Counted from the first letter of the stretch, positions 9,875-20,593 are shown. The stretch: DNA of 64,000 nucleotides from Serratia symbiotica (Periphyllus acericola) (GCF_964019515.1 NZ_OZ026452.1:992001-1056000), one strand, 5' to 3'. Notes: generated by a model not told the origin, from the letters alone. Made by a program: numbers and translations.

Positions 9875-11242
9875 TTATTCGAACAGATTATGATGTAGAG
9901 TGCGGACTACCTGATCGGCATCGTCACCCGGCACCATAAACCATAGGTTATAACTGCTGGCACCGTAGCAGATCATACGGATGTTGAAGGGATCGAGTAC
10001 CCCGAACACTTCTTTGCCCACGCCACAGGCTTGAGATAGCTTATTGCCGATTAACGCCACCAGCGCCAGGTTTTCCTCCACTTCCGTCCGGCACAGCGAT
10101 GACAGTTCGGTTAACAGTGAAGTGGTCAGCAGGTTACCGCTGATAGAGGTAGAGCCTGTGGTGTCCATGGTCAGCGCTACGCTGACTTCTGAAGTAGTAA
10201 TCAGGTCAACTGAGATATTATGCCTCGCCAGAATGTTGAACACTTCGGCCAGAAAGCCGCGTGCATGCAGCATATTCAGGCTGTGCAGCGTCAACAGGGT
10301 TTGTTTGCGGCGCAGTACTAGCGCGCGGAAAAGTGGTAGATCCTCGGTAGTGTAGCATACCAGCGTGCCGCCAGCGGCTGGCTCCTTGCTGGAACCGACA
10401 AACACCGGAATATCATTGCGCACCGCTGGCAGCAGTGTGGCCGGGTGCAACACTTTGGCACCGAAGGTGGCCATTTCCGCCGCTTCTTCGAAGGTGATTC
10501 TATCGATGCGTTTGGCCAGCGGTACCACGCGTGGATCGGTGGTATAGATGCCTGGCACATCAGTCCAAATATCAATCTGGCTGACATGCAGCGCTTCGCC
10601 CAACAGTGCGGCGGTGTAATCGCTGCCGCCACGCCCCAGCGTGGTGGTATGGCCTTTTGGGTCGCTGCCGATAAAGCCCTGAGTAACCACTAGTGCCTTC
10701 TGTAGACAGGGTTTCAGTAGCGTCAGGGTAAGTTCCCTCAACGTGGTGCAGTCCGGCACGGCACGGCCAAAGTGATCATCGGTACGCATCACTTTGCGCA
10801 CGTCAAACCATTCAGCCTGCACGTTTCGTGCGCATAAAATATCGACAAACAGCAGGGTGGACATCAGTTCCCCGTGACTGACCAACTCGTCGGTCAACGC
10901 CGGGGAGGTAGCCAACGCTGCGGCTTCCGACAGCATAGCAATATTTTCCAGCATGCGATCGATTTCTTTACGGCTTGCATCCGGAGCGTTGAGGCGATCG
11001 AGGATGGTGTATTGGATGCGGCGGATCTCATCGAGCCGACAGTTGCGGTTGTCGGCATCGCAACCTTCGGCCAGAGCTACCAGCAGGTTGGTGATGCCTG
11101 CCGAAGCGGACAGCACCACCAGGCGCACTTGAGGGTTAGCGAGCACGACATCGGCGCTGCGGTTCATGGCTGCGAAGTCGGCAACGCTAGTGCCGCCGAA
11201 CTTGGCTACCACGGTAGAATTTTGGGGTGCTGCTTGGATCAT
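9875..11242 (-). CDS. lysC: Lysine-sensitive aspartokinase III
   Basis: Phosphorylates aspartate, the committed step toward lysine, diaminopimelate, threonine and methionine. Chosen start: ATG at 11242 (MIQAAPQNSTVV), with GAGG 6-10 bases upstream; a longer frame to 11281 would run into the leader. 455 residues. Kinase motifs KFGGTSVADF, SASAGITN, TLGRGGSDYTA and TDVPGIYTTDPR are intact, and the C-terminal ACT pair (LTLHSLNMLHARGFLAEVF; ISVDLITTSEVSVAL) binds the inhibitor lysine. The leader contains a lysine riboswitch. With peptidoglycan still made, DAP supply may explain its retention even though thrC is a relic. Confidence 0.96.
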   Translation of the reverse strand: MIQAAPQNSTVVAKFGGTSVADFAAMNRSADVVLANPQVRLVVLSASAGITNLLVALAEGCDADNRNCRLDEIRRIQYTILDRLNAPDASRKEIDRMLENIAMLSEAAALATSPALTDELVSHGELMSTLLFVDILCARNVQAEWFDVRKVMRTDDHFGRAVPDCTTLRELTLTLLKPCLQKALVVTQGFIGSDPKGHTTTLGRGGSDYTAALLGEALHVSQIDIWTDVPGIYTTDPRVVPLAKRIDRITFEEAAEMATFGAKVLHPATLLPAVRNDIPVFVGSSKEPAAGGTLVCYTTEDLPLFRALVLRRKQTLLTLHSLNMLHARGFLAEVFNILARHNISVDLITTSEVSVALTMDTTGSTSISGNLLTTSLLTELSSLCRTEVEENLALVALIGNKLSQACGVGKEVFGVLDPFNIRMICYGASSYNLWFMVPGDDADQVVRTLHHNLFE

Positions 11243-11394
11243 TAAAAACCTCGTGTCAGGGATGCTATCTTCAGACAGCATTTTATTTCATAGCCTTGTC
11301 ACAAGGGGAGAGCGGTAAACAGGGAGCAGGCGTAGAGGTTAAAGCTACGGATACACCCAGAAGCGCTCCACCTTGCTGACCGCCCCATAGGAGC

Positions 11395-11566
11395 GATCTT
11401 GGTGGCAACTCAGGGGATTCAGCCCCTGTAGCCGATACGATGATCGCCGTGCATCATCCTACCTCGGCATCGCACCCCCTCCAGTGCCGTCATTGGAAAA
11501 CGGTTCCTCTGACACCCTACCTGGGCGATGTACCTCTTCTAGCTTGCGTATCGGGTACGCAAGTAA
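11395..11566 (-). promoter_or_regulatory. Lysine riboswitch (L box) in the lysC leader
   Basis: On the minus strand the leader contains the conserved L-box blocks in order: a CTTGCGTA...TACGCAAG stem, AGAAGAGG, a GGAGGGGGTGCGATGCCGAGGT block, CATCGTATCGGCTACAGGGG and CTGAATCCCCTGAGTTG. They closely match my recollection of the E. coli lysC leader. The expression platform lies between 11394 and the lysC ATG; there CCCTTGTGACAAGG and CCCTGACACGAGG also match the E. coli arrangement, which controls translation initiation. The aptamer core appears intact; the ends given are approximate. Confidence 0.93.
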
Positions 11567-11759
11567 GGCTGTTAGGAATAGCGGGTTATTGCGTGGCTGT
11601 CAACGGGCTGATGTTGCGAGATGTGTCGTACCTGGCGAAAACGATGCCATAGGTTTTGATAATTAGTACCTATCGCAAGAAAAGAGATCATAATCACAGT
11701 CGAACAAGGCTACAATCAAAAAATTGTTTCACATTATTCTCAAGTCTAAGAGTACTGCT

Positions 11760-13406
11760 ATGAAAAGTATCAATCCAACTCAAACTGCTGCTTGGCAAGC
11801 CTTGCAGCAACATTTTGCACAGATGAAAGAGGTTCGTATCACCGATCTGTTTACGCAGGACAGTGAGCGTTTCTCCAAATTTTCCGCCACTTTCAACGAC
11901 CAAATGCTTGTGGACTACTCAAAAAATCGCATCACTGTGGAAACGCTGGAGAAACTACAGGCGCTTGCGAAAGAAACCGATTTGCAAGGCGCAATCGCGT
12001 CGATGTTTGCCGGTGAGAAAATCAACCGCACTGAAGACCGCGCGGTGCTACACATTGCCCTGCGCAACCGCAGCAACAGCCCGATTATTGTTGATGGCAA
12101 AGACGTCATGCCGGAAGTTAACGCCGTGTTGGTAAAGATGAAACAATTTTGTCGCCTGGTGATCAGCGGCGATTGGAAAGGCTATACTGTCAAACCGATC
12201 ACTGATGTGGTGAACATTGGCATCGGCGGTTCTGATCTTGGCCCTTATATGGTGACTGAAGCGCTACGGCCCTATAAAAATCACCTGAACATGCATTTCA
12301 TCTCCAATGTTGATGGCACCCATATCGCCGAAACCTTGAAGCCGCTGAACCCGGAAACCACGCTGTTCTTGGTGGCTTCCAAGACTTTCACCACTCAGGA
12401 AACAATGACCAACGCCCACAGCGCGCGCGATTGGTTGCTTAATAACGCTGGCGACCAGCAGCATGTAGCGAAGCACTTTGCCGCGTTGTCCACCAACGGC
12501 AAGGCGGTGGCCGAGTTCGGAATCGACACTGACAACATGTTTGAATTCTGGGACTGGGTGGGTGGCCGCTATTCCTTGTGGTCGGCGATCGGCTTATCAA
12601 TTGCGCTGTCAGTGGGTTATGAGAACTTTGAACAGTTGCTGAGTGGCGCACACGCAATGGATAAACATTTTGCAAAAACCCCGCTGGAGCAGAACCTGCC
12701 GGTGCTGTTAGCGCTAATCTGTATCTGGTACAACAATTTCTTCGGCGCTGAAACCGAAGCTATTCTGCCTTACGATCAGTACTTGCACCGTTTTGCCGTC
12801 TACTTCCAGCAGGGCAATATGGAGTCCAATGGTAAATACGTGGATCGCAACGGCAATCGGGTTGACTACCAGACCGGCCCCATCATCTGGGGGGAGCCGG
12901 GCACTAATGGTCAACATGCGTTCTACCAGCTGATTCATCAAGGCACGAAGTTGGTTCCCGGCGACTTTATCGCCCCGGTAGTCAGTCATAACCCGCTGAG
13001 CGACCATCATGCCAAACTGTTATCGAACTTCTTCGCCCAGACCGAAGCCTTAGCCTTCGGCAAATCGCTGGAGATGGTGGAAGAGGAGTTCACTACTGAG
13101 GGCAAAAAACCGGAAGATGTCAAGCATGTGGCACCGTTCAAGGTATTTGAAGGCAACCGTCCAACCAACTCTATCCTGCTGCGAGAAATAACCCCGTTCA
13201 GCTTGGGCAGCCTGATTGCTCTGTATGAGCACAAGATCTTCACTCAAGGTGCCATTTTAAACATTTTCAGCTTCGACCAGTGGGGGGTGGAGCTAGGTAA
13301 GCAGTTGGCTAATCGCATACTGCCGGAATTGGCAGGCAACGAGAAAGTCAATAGTCACGATAGTTCGACCAATGCCTTGATCAACCGCTTTAAAGAATGG
13401 CGTTAA
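11760..13406 (+). CDS. pgi: Glucose-6-phosphate isomerase
   Basis: Interconverts glucose-6-phosphate and fructose-6-phosphate. ATG at 11760 gives [15 protein letters not shown] and 548 residues (E. coli 549). Signature regions are intact: [48 protein letters not shown] (catalytic Glu), [16 protein letters not shown] (catalytic His) and [13 protein letters not shown] (Lys). Divergent from lysC as in E. coli. The following 287 bases to ubiC hold no gene I recognise. Confidence 0.97.
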   Translation: MKSINPTQTAAWQALQQHFAQMKEVRITDLFTQDSERFSKFSATFNDQMLVDYSKNRITVETLEKLQALAKETDLQGAIASMFAGEKINRTEDRAVLHIALRNRSNSPIIVDGKDVMPEVNAVLVKMKQFCRLVISGDWKGYTVKPITDVVNIGIGGSDLGPYMVTEALRPYKNHLNMHFISNVDGTHIAETLKPLNPETTLFLVASKTFTTQETMTNAHSARDWLLNNAGDQQHVAKHFAALSTNGKAVAEFGIDTDNMFEFWDWVGGRYSLWSAIGLSIALSVGYENFEQLLSGAHAMDKHFAKTPLEQNLPVLLALICIWYNNFFGAETEAILPYDQYLHRFAVYFQQGNMESNGKYVDRNGNRVDYQTGPIIWGEPGTNGQHAFYQLIHQGTKLVPGDFIAPVVSHNPLSDHHAKLLSNFFAQTEALAFGKSLEMVEEEFTTEGKKPEDVKHVAPFKVFEGNRPTNSILLREITPFSLGSLIALYEHKIFTQGAILNIFSFDQWGVELGKQLANRILPELAGNEKVNSHDSSTNALINRFKEWR

Positions 13407-13693
13407 ACATCGCCTGAGTTGCTGTCAATAAAATCGCTCATCACCCGAAGATCAGGCGACCGTCGGCGTAGCTTTTTTGGCTAAAGCTTTGTGGGCTACA
13501 GGGTTATCACCTGTTTTCGCGGCCATGGATCTTCAGGGTTACAGCCTACTTTTGAATCTGTCAAATTGACGAACTACAACCCCCACGAATCAGCCTGCCG
13601 CTTTTGTATTTCTACGTTACAATGCGACCCTGTTAACAGTTTGTATCGTCTGACGTGGGCTGTAAGGGGCGGCCCCAGGCGTTGAGTAGAGCA

Positions 13694-14207
13694 ATGTCTG
13701 GCAATAAGGATTCCATCCTACCACCGCTTGAGTGGTTATTCGATCAGCATCTGCCACTGCCTGCTGCCATCAGCGACTGGCTGATGGAGTTAGGTTACAT
13801 GACCCGTCATTCTGAGCGCCATTGCACGCGGATACACATCGAACTGCAGCGCGCCTGCTTTTTGATCCGTGATCAATTGGGCGAATTGGGCGAAGAAGCC
13901 GAGCATCTACCGGACAGCACGCGCTACTGGCTGCGAGAAATTGTGCTACTGGGCGACACGTCCATCCTGGTTGTTGGGGCGCACGGTGATCCCACAGGAA
14001 GCAATGACTAGCCCGGATCAGGTGCTGGTGGATATGGGGACGCAGCCGCTGGGACGCTATTTGTTTAACAGCGGCAATATGACCCGATATTATATTCATA
14101 TTGGTCAACAGAATACGCTATGGGCGCGCCGCTCCCACCTGAGGCTAGCGGGCAAGCCGCTTTTGTTAACTGAACTGTTTCTACCGGCTTCACCGCTGTA
14201 TGTGTAA
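13694..14207 (+). pseudogene. ubiC: Chorismate pyruvate-lyase, one frameshift
   Basis: UbiC makes 4-hydroxybenzoate from chorismate, the first committed step of ubiquinone synthesis. From ATG 13694 ([15 protein letters not shown]) the frame is homologous to [14 protein letters not shown], then shifts near 13962-13970. The other frame resumes with [13 protein letters not shown] and runs to [29 protein letters not shown] and LPASPLYV. The span is 514 bases, one more than a whole number of codons. No homopolymer longer than four lies at the shift, so routine slippage is unlikely. The next gene, ubiA, is intact. Confidence 0.88.
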
Positions 14208-14237
14208 CTCATTATAGACAAATACCTTGGAGGAAGT

Positions 14238-15098
14238 GTGACTCAAAGCAAATGGCGGGCTTACAGCCATCTAATGCGCATCGATAAACCGATCGGTAGC
14301 CTGCTACTGCTGTGGCCAACGCTGTGGGCGCTGTGGCTAGCTGGGCAGGGTGTGCCGCCGTTGTCGATCCTGCTGGTGTTCGTGCTTGGCGTGTTCCTAA
14401 TGCGTGCTGCTGGCTGTGTAGTGAATGACTATGCCGATCGTGCCATTGATGGCCACGTGAAGCGCACTGCCGAACGTCCAATGCCGAGGGGTCAGGTGAG
14501 TGAAAAAGAGGCCAACGTGCTGTTTGTGGTGACGGTACTTATCTCATTCGGGCTGGTGTTGACGCTAAATGCGATGACCATCTGGCTATCGCTGGCGGCG
14601 CTGGCGCTGGCATGGATTTATCCCTTTATGAAACGGGTGACTAATCTGCCGCAATTCGTGCTGGGTACTGCCTTTGGCTGGGGCATCCCGATGGCCTACG
14701 CCGCAGTCAGTGAATCGCTGCCACTTAGCTGCTGGCTCCTGCTACTGGCCAATATCTGCTGGACTGTGGCCTACGACACACCGTATGCGATGGTAGATCG
14801 CGATGACGATCTAAAAATCGGCATCAAGTCTACCGCCATCTTGTTTGGTCGCTATGACAAGCAGATCGTTGGGGTATTGCAGTTTGCCACCCTGCTGCTG
14901 CTGCTGTGGGTTGGCTATCTGGCGCAACTGGGTGAGGTATTTTACGGGGCGTTGTTGCTAGTGGGCGTGCTGTTTATCCATCAGCAAAAACAGATCGCCA
15001 CGCGTGAGCGTGAAGCCTGTTTCAAAGCATTTATGCACAACAATTACGTTGGGCTGGTGGTATTTATCGGTATTGCGCTTAGTTATTTGACAACTTAG
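14238..15098 (+). CDS. ubiA: 4-hydroxybenzoate octaprenyltransferase
   Basis: Integral-membrane prenyltransferase that attaches the octaprenyl tail to 4-hydroxybenzoate in ubiquinone synthesis. GTG start at 14238, six bases after GGAGGA. 286 residues (E. coli 290). Both aspartate-rich motifs are present ([16 protein letters not shown] and [11 protein letters not shown]), with about eight hydrophobic segments. It is 30 bases after frameshifted ubiC, presumably the same operon. Retention of ubiA beside broken ubiC is puzzling unless 4-hydroxybenzoate comes from elsewhere or ubiC decay is very recent. Confidence 0.95.
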   Translation: MTQSKWRAYSHLMRIDKPIGSLLLLWPTLWALWLAGQGVPPLSILLVFVLGVFLMRAAGCVVNDYADRAIDGHVKRTAERPMPRGQVSEKEANVLFVVTVLISFGLVLTLNAMTIWLSLAALALAWIYPFMKRVTNLPQFVLGTAFGWGIPMAYAAVSESLPLSCWLLLLANICWTVAYDTPYAMVDRDDDLKIGIKSTAILFGRYDKQIVGVLQFATLLLLLWVGYLAQLGEVFYGALLLVGVLFIHQQKQIATREREACFKAFMHNNYVGLVVFIGIALSYLTT

Positions 15099-15229
15099 AA
15101 CCTATCCCAGTAGGCATACATTGTGCCAGTTTGGACACCGACAGAACAACCGGCGCGTACAGGGGTGCCGTGAGGATGATGAGCGTTAGGGCCAAAATGG
15201 CAAATAAAATAGCCTAGTGTGGTAGGGTG
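15099..15229. repeat. Dispersed foldback repeat (family B), copy 1
   Basis: Starts directly after the ubiA stop with AACCTATCCCAGTAGGC and ends near AAAATGGCAAATAAAATAGC-CTAGTG. The copy at 27846-27992 shares both end blocks, spacing and much of the middle (GTGAGGATGATGAGC here, GTGAGGACGGTGAGC there). No open reading frame. See findings. Confidence 0.7.
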
Positions 15230-15252
15230 CTTAACGGACTGCGGATAATAAA

Positions 15253-15277
15253 CCAAGGCACCTTTCGGTGCCTTTGG
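15253..15277. terminator. Terminator between ubiA and plsB
   Basis: CCAAGGCACC and GGTGCCTTTGG pair around TTTC between two converging genes, 23 bases from the plsB stop. It probably serves plsB, where the minus strand continues TTGGTTT. Confidence 0.7.
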
Positions 15278-15299
15278 CATATTTGGTACAGGTTGCTGC

Positions 15300-17765
15300 T
15301 CAGTCCTCTTTCGCTTCCTCGGTAGCGGCTTCATGTTGCGCGTTGATTTCTACTGGCATGCTGACGCCTTCGATAGTTAGCCTGATTTCTGGGGTAATCA
15401 GGTTGCTCAGCATGGTGTAAACCTCCAAAGTAGGCTCACGGATCGCATCGCCGATATCGTTGATGTAGCCTTCTTCACGCAGCGTCGCTACCAAGGTGGC
15501 GAATACTGCTTTGTCGAAGAACTCCGGTGCGTTGATGCCGTGTAGCATCGACAAGCGCTGCGCTATGATACAGCTCTCTTTCTCCAGCGCACCACGGTTG
15601 ATGCTTGGATTAGTGCTGAGCACTGACATGGTGATAGCATAGCGTTGCAGGGTTTCACGCACGCCAGCAGCCAGCAACTGCAATGGACGGATACGATCCG
15701 GATTTAGCACCAGATCCTCGTCTTTACCACAGATCAACTGTTGACGAATCATTTCATTGATTAGCGGCTGTAGCACCTCCGCTAACTGTTCCTTTTCGTA
15801 ATGCAGGAACAATTCAGCCTTCAGCATGGGGTAAATCAGATCAATCTGCCGCAGTAACTCGCTGCGCGATACTTTGCGGTGATGCGTCACTATAGTGGCG
15901 ATCAGTGAAGGTAGTACCAGCAGGTGGTGAATATTATTGCGGTAATAGGTCATCAGCACCGCTTGCTCACGCGGCAGGATGATGATATCCCCGATGTTAT
16001 CCTGCTCTACCGCGAACTTGTTCATACTCAGCGCATGATCCAACAATTCATCCGGCGTCTGAACCGGCACGGTAACATCGTGGGCGTAAGGCTCGTTACG
16101 CATTAATTGCAGGTAGCACTCAAGTTGTTCAAGCAATTGCTCGCGGGTCAGCGAATGTTGGCGGGAGGCCAGCAGCGCGGTAGAGCATAGATTTACGGCA
16201 TTGGCCGCAGCGGCATTGTTGATGCGTACCATGATTTTTTCCGCCAGATCGTTGACCGTTGGTGTCATCCAACTTGGGCGTTGGGCTTCGATAGGATCGA
16301 TCGATTCACGCCACTGCGGCACATTCTGGTTCAGATAGGTGGTCAGTGGTAGCGGATCGCCGAAGTTGACGTAACCCTGGCCCAGGTTGCGTAGTTTGCG
16401 CAAGCCGCGCAGCATCTGAAGCAGACCCTCTTTTTCCTTAGTGGCACCGCGTAGTTCTTTGGCGTAAGTGCCCACTTCCATCACATGTTCGTAGCCGATG
16501 TAAATCGGCACCAAAGTGATCGGCCGGGTGCCGCCGCGTAGCATCGCCTGAATGGTCATCGACAGAGTGCCAGTCTTTGGCTCCAGCAGGCGTCCGGTGC
16601 GGGAACGGCCACCCTCCACAAAGTATTCTACCGAATAACCCCGAGTGAACAGCTCACCGAGGTATTCGCGGAACACCGTGGAGTACAGCTTGTTGCGCTT
16701 GAAAGTACGGCGGATGAAGAATGCGCCCAGGCGACGAAAGATCGGCCCGGCTGGCCAGAAGTTGAGGTTGATGCCGGCCGCGATGTGTGGCGGCACAAGC
16801 CCTTGATGATACAGCACATAGGACAGGAGCAAATAGTCCATGTGGCTACGGTGGCAGGGTACATAGACGATCTCGTGGCCGTCTTGGGCCAGTTGGCGAA
16901 CGCGCTCAGCATTGGTAACGTTGATGCCCTGATACAGCCGGTTCCAGGTCCAGCTCAACACGCGGTCGGAAAGGCGCACGGCCTCGTAGGAGAAATCAGC
17001 GGCGATCTCTTCCATTAACACGATGGCGTTCTTCTGGGCTTTATCAAGGGAGATTTTTTTGCTGTGTGCTTCGTCTTTGACGGCTTTTTCGATCGCTTTG
17101 GAAGCCAGCAGCTTGTTGAATAAATCCTGCCTTGCTGGCAGGCTGGGGCCGACTGCGGCCAGACGCTGGCGCGAAAAGTGCATGCGCGCTACGCGTGCCA
17201 GTTTCTGCGCGATGGCTGTGTCTGTGACGTATTCGGAGGCCATGTGGCGCAGCGAAACAGTATTGGAGAAACGTACGAAGCTGTCACGGCCGAGCCACAG
17301 CACAGCTAATAATTTCTGAACGCTGTTCAGCAAGCGCATGTGTGGTGTGCCTTGGCCTTCTCGCCCAGGTGAACGGCCAAACATCACCGAGACCGGCAGC
17401 ATCTGAATATTGAGACTCGGATTACTGCGGTGCAGATCCAGATAGTCGTGGAACAGCTTTACTGACTCTTCCTTCGACGTGTAATAACGGAACAGGCGCG
17501 GGCCATCGTGAATAAACACATGGCTCGGCAGCACCCTGCCATCGATTTCCAATAGGTCAAGAGGATCGGGCAGATCTTGCTCCAGGCACTGAGTGCGTAG
17601 CGTCAGAAAATCCGTCTTGGAATTATAAGGCAAAATATACAAAATCGGCCGTGAGGGATCTAATCCTAGCTCCCTGACAGGATCTGAAGGGATAACCTTG
17701 CTTCTTACTAATAATTTTAGTAGTAAATTCAATAATTTATAATAAATTTTACGCCAACCTGACAT
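15300..17765 (-). CDS. plsB: Glycerol-3-phosphate 1-O-acyltransferase
   Basis: Membrane enzyme that starts phospholipid synthesis by acylating sn-glycerol-3-phosphate. Start ATG at 17765 ([13 protein letters not shown], the family start); no clear ribosome site precedes it. 821 residues (E. coli 807). The four acyltransferase blocks are present: [11 protein letters not shown] (HX4D), [26 protein letters not shown] and [12 protein letters not shown]. The C-terminus is slightly longer and acidic. Divergent from the dgkA remnant as in E. coli. Intact. Confidence 0.95.
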   Translation of the reverse strand: MSGWRKIYYKLLNLLLKLLVRSKVIPSDPVRELGLDPSRPILYILPYNSKTDFLTLRTQCLEQDLPDPLDLLEIDGRVLPSHVFIHDGPRLFRYYTSKEESVKLFHDYLDLHRSNPSLNIQMLPVSVMFGRSPGREGQGTPHMRLLNSVQKLLAVLWLGRDSFVRFSNTVSLRHMASEYVTDTAIAQKLARVARMHFSRQRLAAVGPSLPARQDLFNKLLASKAIEKAVKDEAHSKKISLDKAQKNAIVLMEEIAADFSYEAVRLSDRVLSWTWNRLYQGINVTNAERVRQLAQDGHEIVYVPCHRSHMDYLLLSYVLYHQGLVPPHIAAGINLNFWPAGPIFRRLGAFFIRRTFKRNKLYSTVFREYLGELFTRGYSVEYFVEGGRSRTGRLLEPKTGTLSMTIQAMLRGGTRPITLVPIYIGYEHVMEVGTYAKELRGATKEKEGLLQMLRGLRKLRNLGQGYVNFGDPLPLTTYLNQNVPQWRESIDPIEAQRPSWMTPTVNDLAEKIMVRINNAAAANAVNLCSTALLASRQHSLTREQLLEQLECYLQLMRNEPYAHDVTVPVQTPDELLDHALSMNKFAVEQDNIGDIIILPREQAVLMTYYRNNIHHLLVLPSLIATIVTHHRKVSRSELLRQIDLIYPMLKAELFLHYEKEQLAEVLQPLINEMIRQQLICGKDEDLVLNPDRIRPLQLLAAGVRETLQRYAITMSVLSTNPSINRGALEKESCIIAQRLSMLHGINAPEFFDKAVFATLVATLREEGYINDIGDAIREPTLEVYTMLSNLITPEIRLTIEGVSMPVEINAQHEAATEEAKED

Positions 17766-17909
17766 AACTACGTGAAGCCTCTTATTAGCAATGCACCACA
17801 ATCATACCAGAAACCGGGTAGCAGATCTGCGGTATTGGAAAACGAGAGCCGACATCACTGAGTGATCTAGACTCTTTTTATGATTTACCTCTGAGAAAGG
17901 CATAGAACC

Positions 17910-18102
17910 ATGGCAAATCAAGCAACGAGCCTGACCCGTATTATTAAAGCCGCTGGCTATTCTTATAAAGGACTTGCCGCTGTTTGGCGGTATGAGGCGG
18001 CATTTCGCCAGGAAAGGATATGGGGCAGCGGCAATAATGTTGCGGGCGATCGTGTTGGTGCTGTTCGTTTGGGGTTCGATTTTGTTGCAAAACTTCATTT
18101 GA
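17910..18102 (+). pseudogene. dgkA: Diacylglycerol kinase, internally deleted
   Basis: The first ~33 codons match DgkA (MANQATSLTRIIKAAGYSYKG; EAAFRQE). The sequence then jumps to the last ~25 codons in a shifted frame (start of helix 3, ending LVLFVWGSILLQNFI). About 170 of 366 expected bases are missing, removing the first two membrane helices and the active site. DgkA recycles diacylglycerol released by membrane-derived oligosaccharide synthesis, so its loss suggests that cycle is gone or reduced. It lies between plsB and lexA in ancestral order. Confidence 0.9.
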
Positions 18103-18156
18103 GCGGGGCGTGACACCCTGATTTTATTCATTCGTCGGTTCCCAATTTAGGCATGC

Positions 18157-18193
18157 CTGTATATACTTACAGCAAAACTGTATAAACAAACAG
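18157..18193 (+). promoter_or_regulatory. Two LexA (SOS) operators of lexA
   Basis: CTGTATATACTTACAG (18157-18172) and CTGTATAAACAAACAG (18178-18193) both fit CTGT-N8-ACAG (the second with A-CAG at its end) and are spaced as the two boxes of E. coli lexA, just upstream of the lexA ATG. They indicate retained autorepression. Confidence 0.95.
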
Positions 18194-18201
18194 GGGGTGG
18201 A

Positions 18202-18810
18202 ATGAAAGCACTAACTACCAGGCAGCAAGAGGTTTATGAACTGATTCGCGATCATATTTTGCAAACAGGCATGCCGCCGACACGTGCTGAGATCGCTATA
18301 CGTCTGGGGTTCCGCTCACCAAATGCCGCCGAAGAACATCTGAAGGCGCTAGCGCGCAAAGGGGTCATCGAGATCATTTCCGGCGCGTCGCGCGGCATAC
18401 GCCTGCTGATGGAAGATGAAGAAGGTTTACCGCTGATTGGTGGCGTGGCTGCTGGCGAGCCACTGTTGGCTCAACAGCATATTGAAGGCCACCATAAGGT
18501 AGATCCTTCCTTATTTAAACCAAACGCAGATTTCCTGCTGCGGGTTATCGGCATGTCGATGCGCGACATCGGCATTTTGGATGGCGATTTGTTAGCGGTA
18601 CACAAAACTCAGGATGTGCGCAATGGCCAAGTCATAGTAGCGCGCATTGAAGATGAAGTTACCGTCAAACGACTGAAAAAAAACGGTAACATGGTTGAAC
18701 TGCTGCCGGAAAACAACGAATTTCAACCGATAGTGGTCAATCTGCGCCAGCAAAATTTCACTATCGAAGGTCTGGCAGTCGGTGTGATACGCAATGGCGA
18801 CTGGATTTAA
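18202..18810 (+). CDS. lexA: SOS repressor LexA
   Basis: Represses SOS genes and self-cleaves when RecA filaments form. 202 residues, exactly the E. coli length. Winged-helix DNA-binding region at residues 1-70 ([24 protein letters not shown], shown in pieces: [21 protein letters not shown]), cleavage site VAAGEP near residues 84-85, catalytic Ser in GMSMRD (about 119) and Lys in VTVKRLKK (about 156). Two operators precede it. The usual partner dinF, next downstream, is a pseudogene, so the operon now expresses mainly the repressor. Intact. Confidence 0.97.
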   Translation: MKALTTRQQEVYELIRDHILQTGMPPTRAEIAIRLGFRSPNAAEEHLKALARKGVIEIISGASRGIRLLMEDEEGLPLIGGVAAGEPLLAQQHIEGHHKVDPSLFKPNADFLLRVIGMSMRDIGILDGDLLAVHKTQDVRNGQVIVARIEDEVTVKRLKKNGNMVELLPENNEFQPIVVNLRQQNFTIEGLAVGVIRNGDWI

Positions 18811-18922
18811 GCGTCACGCCTAACTAAACCGTTGTCCCCTGATTTAACCCGCCCCTGATTTGGGTCGGTTCCGTTTTACTCCACCTAATGTGGCAACTGC
18901 ACTACCATGGGAACATTGTATA

Positions 18923-19885
18923 ATGCACCTGATATCCGCCTTTACCAGCGATACCGATAAAGCCCTGTGGCACCTTGGCCCTGCCTATGATCTTCTCTAA
19001 TATCACCGTGCCGTTGCTAGGGTTAGTGGATACTGCTATGATCGGCCATCTTGATAGCCCAATCTGTTTGGGTGATGTGGTGATCGGCGAGATGGTCAGT
19101 AATTTCCTATTTATGCTGCTACTGTTTCTGCGAATGAGCACTACCGGGTTGGCAGCCCAAGCACTGGGAGCGCAGATCCCGCAGAGGCTGGCGCGTGCCT
19201 TTATGTAGCCGCTTATATTGGCACTATAGACCGGGTTGGCAATGTTGCTGCTGCGCCACCGGCTGATTGATTTGGCGCTGCGGATCGTTGGTGGCAACGT
19301 TAAGGTACTGGAACAGGCGCGACTTTTTCTGGAAATTCGCTGGTTTGAGCGCCCCGGCAGTACTGGTCAATATGGTGCTACTCGGCTGGCTGCTCGGCGT
19401 GCAGCATGTGCGTGCGCCGGTGATCTTCCTGATTGTCGGCAACCTGCTGAATATTGTGCTGGATATCTGGCTGGTAATGGGACTGGGCTGGAAGGTGCAA
19501 GGGGCAGCTATGGCGACTGCCATCTCAGAATATGCCACGCTGCTACTTGGGCTAGGACTAGCGTGGGATATCGTTGCTGATGTTGCAACAGGCTTGGCGC
19601 GGCAACCTTATGCGCTTGCTGGCCCTGAACCGCGACATCATGTTGCGCTCGTTGCTGCTACAACTATGTTTCGCCTCGCTGACCCTCTTTGCCGCACGCC
19701 TAAGCAGCGAGGTGATGGCGGTAAATGTGGTATTGATGAACCTTCTGGCCTTCTCCGCCTACGCTTTAGACGGCCTTGCCTATGCGGTTGAAGCACATTC
19801 GGGTCATTCCTATTAGCGTACCGTGGCTAGGCAACAACGGGTTGTGGCTGGCGCTGGCATCTCCATAGGGTGCATGGCAGTTGGT
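18923..19885 (+). pseudogene. dinF: MATE-family transporter DinF, decayed
   Basis: SOS-regulated MATE efflux protein downstream of lexA. ATG at 18923 opens a frame (SDTDKALWHLGPAY) that shifts near 18985 into LPMIFSNITVPLLGLVDTAMIGHLDS. TAG after RAFM (19206), further shifts, and the piece LLALNRDIMLRSLLLQL...EAHSGHSY ends at 19816. A jump then lands in the C-terminal WLGNNGLWLALAS near 19850, so roughly the last third is deleted. Not functional. Confidence 0.92.
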
Positions 19886-19929
19886 TTGCAGCACCAGAAT
19901 GATGGAAATATCTACACACTCATTTATGC

Positions 19930-19989
19930 TGCCAGAAAAAAGAGGCGGCTGAGAAAGAAGTGAAATCTTGGGGAACTTACAACAAGTAG
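19930..19989 (+). pseudogene. yjbJ: C-terminal relic of CsbD-family protein YjbJ
   Basis: Nineteen codons read CQKKEAAEKEVKSWGTYNK and then stop. This is the conserved tail of YjbJ (in E. coli ...QAEKEVKSWE), which lies between dinF and zur. The N-terminal part is gone. The position in ancestral order supports a very short match. Confidence 0.65.
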
Positions 19990-20080
19990 CGCTAATAGCA
20001 CCAGATGCATTCGCGGATTGACATCTGAAGCTACTATAGCTGGCTTGACAATAGCAACAAAGAGATCCTGTTAGCCCAGC

Positions 20081-20593
20081 CTATGTCCTTTTGATGGCGA
20101 TGCTATGATCGTGCTCGCCACAATTATGCTTGCTGTCGCAAGCTTCAACCTCAACACAGCCAGTACACAGTCCGTGTGCTTCCACCACGCTGTGGCACAG
20201 CGCAAACCCTGACTCTTTAGCCAGCTTTTGCAGCGTTTTTTCCACGTCGTCGGTGGTGCGCTCGGTCACTTGGCTACAGCGATCACAAATAAGCAGCGCA
20301 GAGGTGTGCATTGGCTGCCCAAAATGGTGGCACAGTATATAGCTATTAGCCGACTCTACCCGATGGATAAATCCTTGATCCATTAAGAAATAGAGCGCGC
20401 GGTAAACCGTGGGTGGCTTAGCCTGTGGCTCGGCGATCCGCAGCAGGTCGAGTAGGTCGTATGCGCTGATTGCACTGGGCTGCTGTGACATCAGGCGCAG
20501 TACTTCCAGCCGCTGCGGCGTTAATCGCACATTGCGTTGCCTACAGAGCTGTTCAGCCTGCACTAACAGATTTTTCTGGGTGGTTGAATTCAT
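20081..20593 (-). CDS. zur: Zinc uptake regulator
   Basis: Fur-family repressor of zinc import genes. Start ATG at 20593 (MNSTTQKNLLVQAE); a 17-residue longer frame exists but lacks homology. 170 residues (E. coli 171). DNA-binding region RNVRLTPQRLEVLRLM and PPTVYRALYFLMDQGF; structural zinc cysteines in CDRCS and in CTGCVEVEAC; second site in LCHHFGQPMHTSA. The C-terminus keeps the family's histidine-containing tail. In ancestral position after yjbJ. Intact. Confidence 0.95.
   Translation of the reverse strand: MNSTTQKNLLVQAEQLCRQRNVRLTPQRLEVLRLMSQQPSAISAYDLLDLLRIAEPQAKPPTVYRALYFLMDQGFIHRVESANSYILCHHFGQPMHTSALLICDRCSQVTERTTDDVEKTLQKLAKESGFALCHSVVEAHGLCTGCVEVEACDSKHNCGEHDHSIAIKRT

Noticed and set aside
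13407..13560. CGCCTGA...TCAGGCG inverted pair as a pgi terminator
   Set aside because: The loop is about 40 bases and no T-run follows, so it is not convincing.
13869..14207. 112-codon frame as a separate gene
   Set aside because: Its second part is the C-terminal half of ubiC after a frameshift; its first part is out of frame with homology.
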